DNA from: Chalciporus piperatus
Lineage: Eukaryota; Basidiomycota; Agaricomycetes; Boletales; Boletaceae
Length of the DNA: 31,849 nucleotides
Direction: 5' to 3'
Assembly (NCBI GenBank): GCA_038093975.1
Contig: JBBPTG010000265.1
Coordinates: forward strand, 1 to 31,849
Position 1 is the stretch's first letter, and each line of letters starts with the position of its first letter. The notes under the pieces were generated by a model that saw only the letters and a list, made by a program, of their open reading frames with translations, did not search any database and had not been told where the DNA came from. Shown in pieces: positions 29,664 through 31,849 of this stretch. The position numbers and the translations under genes are program-made.

Positions 29664-30130
29664 TGTTACGCTTGTACCGGGTAGGTCAAAGCGTAGACAC
29701 AAAAGCCTAGTCAAAGACAGGGGTTTCAAGGTAGCCTAACGATGGGATGTCCACGTTAAGGCCTAGCGTCCGTTCAAGAGTGGGACGGTGACTCTCAGAG
29801 GGTTCAAGGAAGCGAGGAATGACCAAGCTAGATTGCGTAGGTCTAAGTTAAGGTTACAGGAGAAACTCGAGGGTTTATATAAGTAGAGAAACGAGTTAAG
29901 GGCAGGCATGGAACCGGTTGGAATGTGTAAGAACAAGCTATGACGAATAGGAATGAGTCATGCTTGGTAAGAGTACGAGTCAGCGATGACGAAGTATGGA
30001 ATGTGAAAGAACATCGAAGAACATCCGCTGACTAAAGCAAGCAAGAAATAAGAGGCCTAGGCAGGACTCGAACCAGCGACTAGGACTTAGTACAAGGTAA
30101 TGAGAAAGGAAAGAATGAACGATCGTAACA
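29664..30130 (-). repeat. Ty3/gypsy 3' LTR, 467 bp
   Basis: Ends are TGTTACG and CGTAACA, a perfect 7-bp terminal inverted repeat. On the minus strand it is preceded directly by a G-rich tract ending GGGGGTAA (polypurine tract). It carries a TATATAAA box near 29873-29882 reading leftward, consistent with the element's promoter. The bases after it (29659-29663, GTGGA) would be one target-site duplication copy. The other copy is outside the window. Confidence 0.85.
30064..30074 (-). promoter_or_regulatory. tRNA T-arm / B-box-like sequence in the gypsy LTR
   Basis: The minus strand reads GGTTCGAGTCC, matching the pol III B-box consensus GGTTCGANTCC. No A box or cloverleaf could be folded around it, so it is not called a tRNA gene. 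Confidence 0.4.
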
Positions 30131-30175
30131 TTACCCCCGTATTAGAATCAAGTCATCGACGAAGATAAAAACTAG

Positions 30176-31342
30176 TCAAATGTTTAACCCGTAATGCCCA
30201 GGAGAACCGGTCATGTTTGCATATCCGACATCGTCGGTCGGATCGTCTCCGTCATAGAGAGTGGCGTCGTCGTCGTCGCGTGAATAAGTCTCACCCGAGA
30301 TACGGGTATAGAGTGGAGGGGGGCGTCGAGCAGCTCGATTGGTATTCGTTGATCGGCGGGAACGGGAAGAGGGCGCAACAGGTGGCGTGGTTGTATGTCT
30401 CTGCCCACGCCTAAGTGGGCAACGACCTTGAATGTGACCGGGTGCCCAGCGGAAGCACGTGGGACACTGGTATACGGGACAGTGGATACGTATATGGCCC
30501 AGTCTGTGACATACGAAGCAGGCGTCATGGTACTGGGGATGTGAGGTGGATAGAGGTATGGTGCCAGTCCGTTGTCGTTGCGAGGTAATATGGTTGCGTT
30601 CTGCACGAAAGAACACTGCCTCTTCTTCATCGTTCAAAGGGGAGCTAGATGCGGAAGGCGTCGACGAGGAGAGAGATGAGGTAGAAACTCCGATGACAGG
30701 GATGGGAGATTGAGCCGCAGAGGCGGACTCTCTGAGGTAACGGTCTAGGTCGTCCAGAAACTCCGGCATCCGTAGCTCGTAGAGAGCAATGCTGAGGTTG
30801 GTAATTAAATCACCGTGGATATTGCGGATGGAAGTAGCTTCTGAATGAGCTTGGTGAACCGTCGTCAGGGAAGGAGGAAGATTGGCGAGACGGGATGCTT
30901 GCAGGTAGGCGCGGTAAAGGGCGAAGAGGGGTGACCCCAGATCAAGGTGGGCTTTGATGGGTACCGAGAGTCGTGAGTCTAGCAAGAATTGGGACATGCG
31001 ATCCATAACGGCATTATCCATCAACTCGTCGCGAAGACGATGGGCGGTGAGTGGTAGTTCAATGGGTAGGACTCTGACCGTGGGAGTAGCGGCAATATGC
31101 GTGGGGGCGTCTAGGTCTTCCTGCAAGATCGGCCATCCAGCGGAGTTTAATGGGAGACCGGTGGTATTCCATCCAGCCTCAGCGACGGTTGGGCTCGGGG
31201 GTTCTGGAGAGGAGGGACGAGTGGGTTGAATAGGTAGAGAACGAATAGGTAAGCCAGGGGGGTAAGTAGGAGAGGAAGAAGAACGGGACAGAGAAGAGAT
31301 GGAAGACATAGTAGAGGACGAAGGGGTGGTAGGAGCGGACAT
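30176..31342 (-). CDS. Accessory 3' ORF of the gypsy element, with CCHC zinc knuckle
   Basis: 388 aa, starting at ATG 31342, five bases downstream of the pol stop codon (TAAAACCATG). The first 70 residues are Ser/Pro/Thr-rich. A predicted helical middle (about 90-210) contains RLRDELMDNAVMDRMSQF and LFALYRAYLQASR. Near residues 285-325 lies a perfect CCHC knuckle, CFVCHRLGHIRIHC (C-x2-C-x4-H-x4-C). A variant follows, CPTCFRWAPGHIQGRC (C-x2-C-x6-H-x4-C). The tail is Arg-rich and then acidic. The knuckle suggests nucleic-acid binding, as in Gag nucleocapsid. It lies 3' of pol, where canonical Ty3/gypsy elements have nothing or an env-like ORF. The tight spacing suggests reinitiation after pol. 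It could be a relocated Gag or an element-specific protein. The frame is intact. Confidence 0.75.
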   Translation of the reverse strand: MSAPTTPSSSTMSSISSLSRSSSSPTYPPGLPIRSLPIQPTRPSSPEPPSPTVAEAGWNTTGLPLNSAGWPILQEDLDAPTHIAATPTVRVLPIELPLTAHRLRDELMDNAVMDRMSQFLLDSRLSVPIKAHLDLGSPLFALYRAYLQASRLANLPPSLTTVHQAHSEATSIRNIHGDLITNLSIALYELRMPEFLDDLDRYLRESASAAQSPIPVIGVSTSSLSSSTPSASSSPLNDEEEAVFFRAERNHITSQRQRTGTIPLSTSHPQYHDACFVCHRLGHIRIHCPVYQCPTCFRWAPGHIQGRCPLRRGQRHTTTPPVAPSSRSRRSTNTNRAARRPPPLYTRISGETYSRDDDDATLYDGDDPTDDVGYANMTGSPGHYGLNI

Positions 31343-31346
31343 GGTT

Positions 31347-31849
31347 TTAGCGGCGGGTTTTGCGTCTGACAGAAGATGGGGATCTTGGGGAAGAGGGGAA
31401 GGCGGACGGGTGAGCTTTTTTATAGTTTTCTAGGACTTCTGTGGCGTGGGTAAGGTCTGCTTCCTTAAGCCAGCGGTCTTCATCGGAAGAATATCCTTTC
31501 CAGCGGACTAGGTACGAGTGGCGCCCGGAAGAACCTCGGTGACGGAGAATTCTTTCAATTTCGTATTCCTCTTCGCCTTCTATTAGGTCAGGCGGTGGAG
31601 CGGGAAAGTTCGGTCCGTGGACGGGGTTTTCGCGATAGGGCGATAACAGAGAAGCATGGAACACGGGGTGAATCCTCCACGTCTGTGGGAGACGGAGTCT
31701 GTAGGATAGCGGAGATAGGACTTGGGTGATGGTAAAGGGTCCTTCCCGTTTTGGGGCGAACTTTGGGGAAGTCAGGGATCGTTTGAGGTTCCTCGCTTCC
31801 AGCCAGACTTTGTCTCCTTTGGCGAACGGTTTGAACTTCTGTCGAGTTC
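31347..31849 (-). CDS. Gypsy pol, C-terminal end: integrase GPY/F-like module and chromodomain (partial)
   Basis: The frame is open from the right edge to TAA at 31347. FAKGDKVWLEARNLK, REGPFTITQVLSPLSYRLRLP and HPVFHASLLSPY are the standard integrase C-terminal (GPY/F-like) sequence of chromoviruses. It is followed by a chromodomain: EEEYEIERILRHR, YLVRWKGY and EDRWLKEADL, with the aromatic cage residues Tyr, Trp and Trp in place. The chromodomain is thought to steer integration to marked chromatin. The basic tail SSVRRKTRR ends the polyprotein. The catalytic core is outside the window. Confidence 0.93.
   Translation of the reverse strand, partial: TRQKFKPFAKGDKVWLEARNLKRSLTSPKFAPKREGPFTITQVLSPLSYRLRLPQTWRIHPVFHASLLSPYRENPVHGPNFPAPPPDLIEGEEEYEIERILRHRGSSGRHSYLVRWKGYSSDEDRWLKEADLTHATEVLENYKKAHPSAFPSSPRSPSSVRRKTRR

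Larger units (their letters stand above)
29664..31849 (-). mobile_element. Ty3/gypsy chromovirus-type retrotransposon, 3' part
   Basis: Order on the minus strand: end of pol with integrase tail and chromodomain, a separate CCHC ORF, polypurine tract, 3' LTR. It sits inside the copia reverse transcriptase gene in the same orientation. The 5' LTR, gag and most of pol lie outside the window. Confidence 0.88.

Noticed and set aside
29664..29729. First 22-24 codons of the apparent copia ORF as native pol sequence
   Set aside because: They lie within the gypsy LTR and are in frame only by chance.

Overview
The window looks like nuclear DNA of a filamentous basidiomycete, most likely an Agaricomycete. 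The signs are many 45-60 bp GT-AG introns and several lineage-typical families: a DUF6534 membrane protein, a FunK1 kinase, an SPX-RING protein, a fused AROM enzyme, and NACHT-ankyrin and Myb/SANT-like proteins. Assignment to a family such as Ceratobasidiaceae would be a guess. Exon structures were read by eye from splice signals, frame continuity and recalled family motifs, not from searches.

Layout. 1-1382 (-): a Myb/SANT-like gene running off the left edge. 1383-5148: gene-poor, with a three-copy palindrome-bearing tandem repeat, a dispersed 19-bp element, and a decayed fragment of an alternative NADH dehydrogenase gene. 5149-9860 (+): a large NOD-like gene with NACHT, ankyrin repeats and a C-terminal C2H2 zinc-finger pair completed only after splicing. 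10447-12046 (-): a multi-exon HNH-nuclease-like gene with several lesions, apparently a pseudogene, flanked by a diverged direct repeat.

13225-20836 is the conserved core. NDE1 (alternative NADH dehydrogenase, -) and ARO1 (pentafunctional AROM, +) are divergent from about 115 bp. ARO1 carries five consecutive shikimate-pathway activities in one polypeptide. 21604-23420 (-) is a 14-exon DUF6534 membrane protein, and 23466-24307 (+) a possible divergent hypothetical gene. 24544-26326 (+) encodes an SPX-RING protein, probably a phosphate-sensing E3 ubiquitin ligase.

26633-27873 (-) is the C-terminal part of a FunK1-type kinase. Its 5' side is occupied by retrotransposons: a Ty1/copia element (3' LTR 28153-28419, RT-RNase H to 29663) invaded by a Ty3/gypsy chromovirus (3' LTR 29664-30130, integrase-chromodomain end at 31347-31849). 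The gypsy element has an extra CCHC zinc-knuckle ORF between pol and its 3' LTR.

The most unusual items are the NACHT-ANK-C2H2 architecture, the gypsy 3' ORF, the splice-site-preserving NDE fragment and the HNH-like relic.
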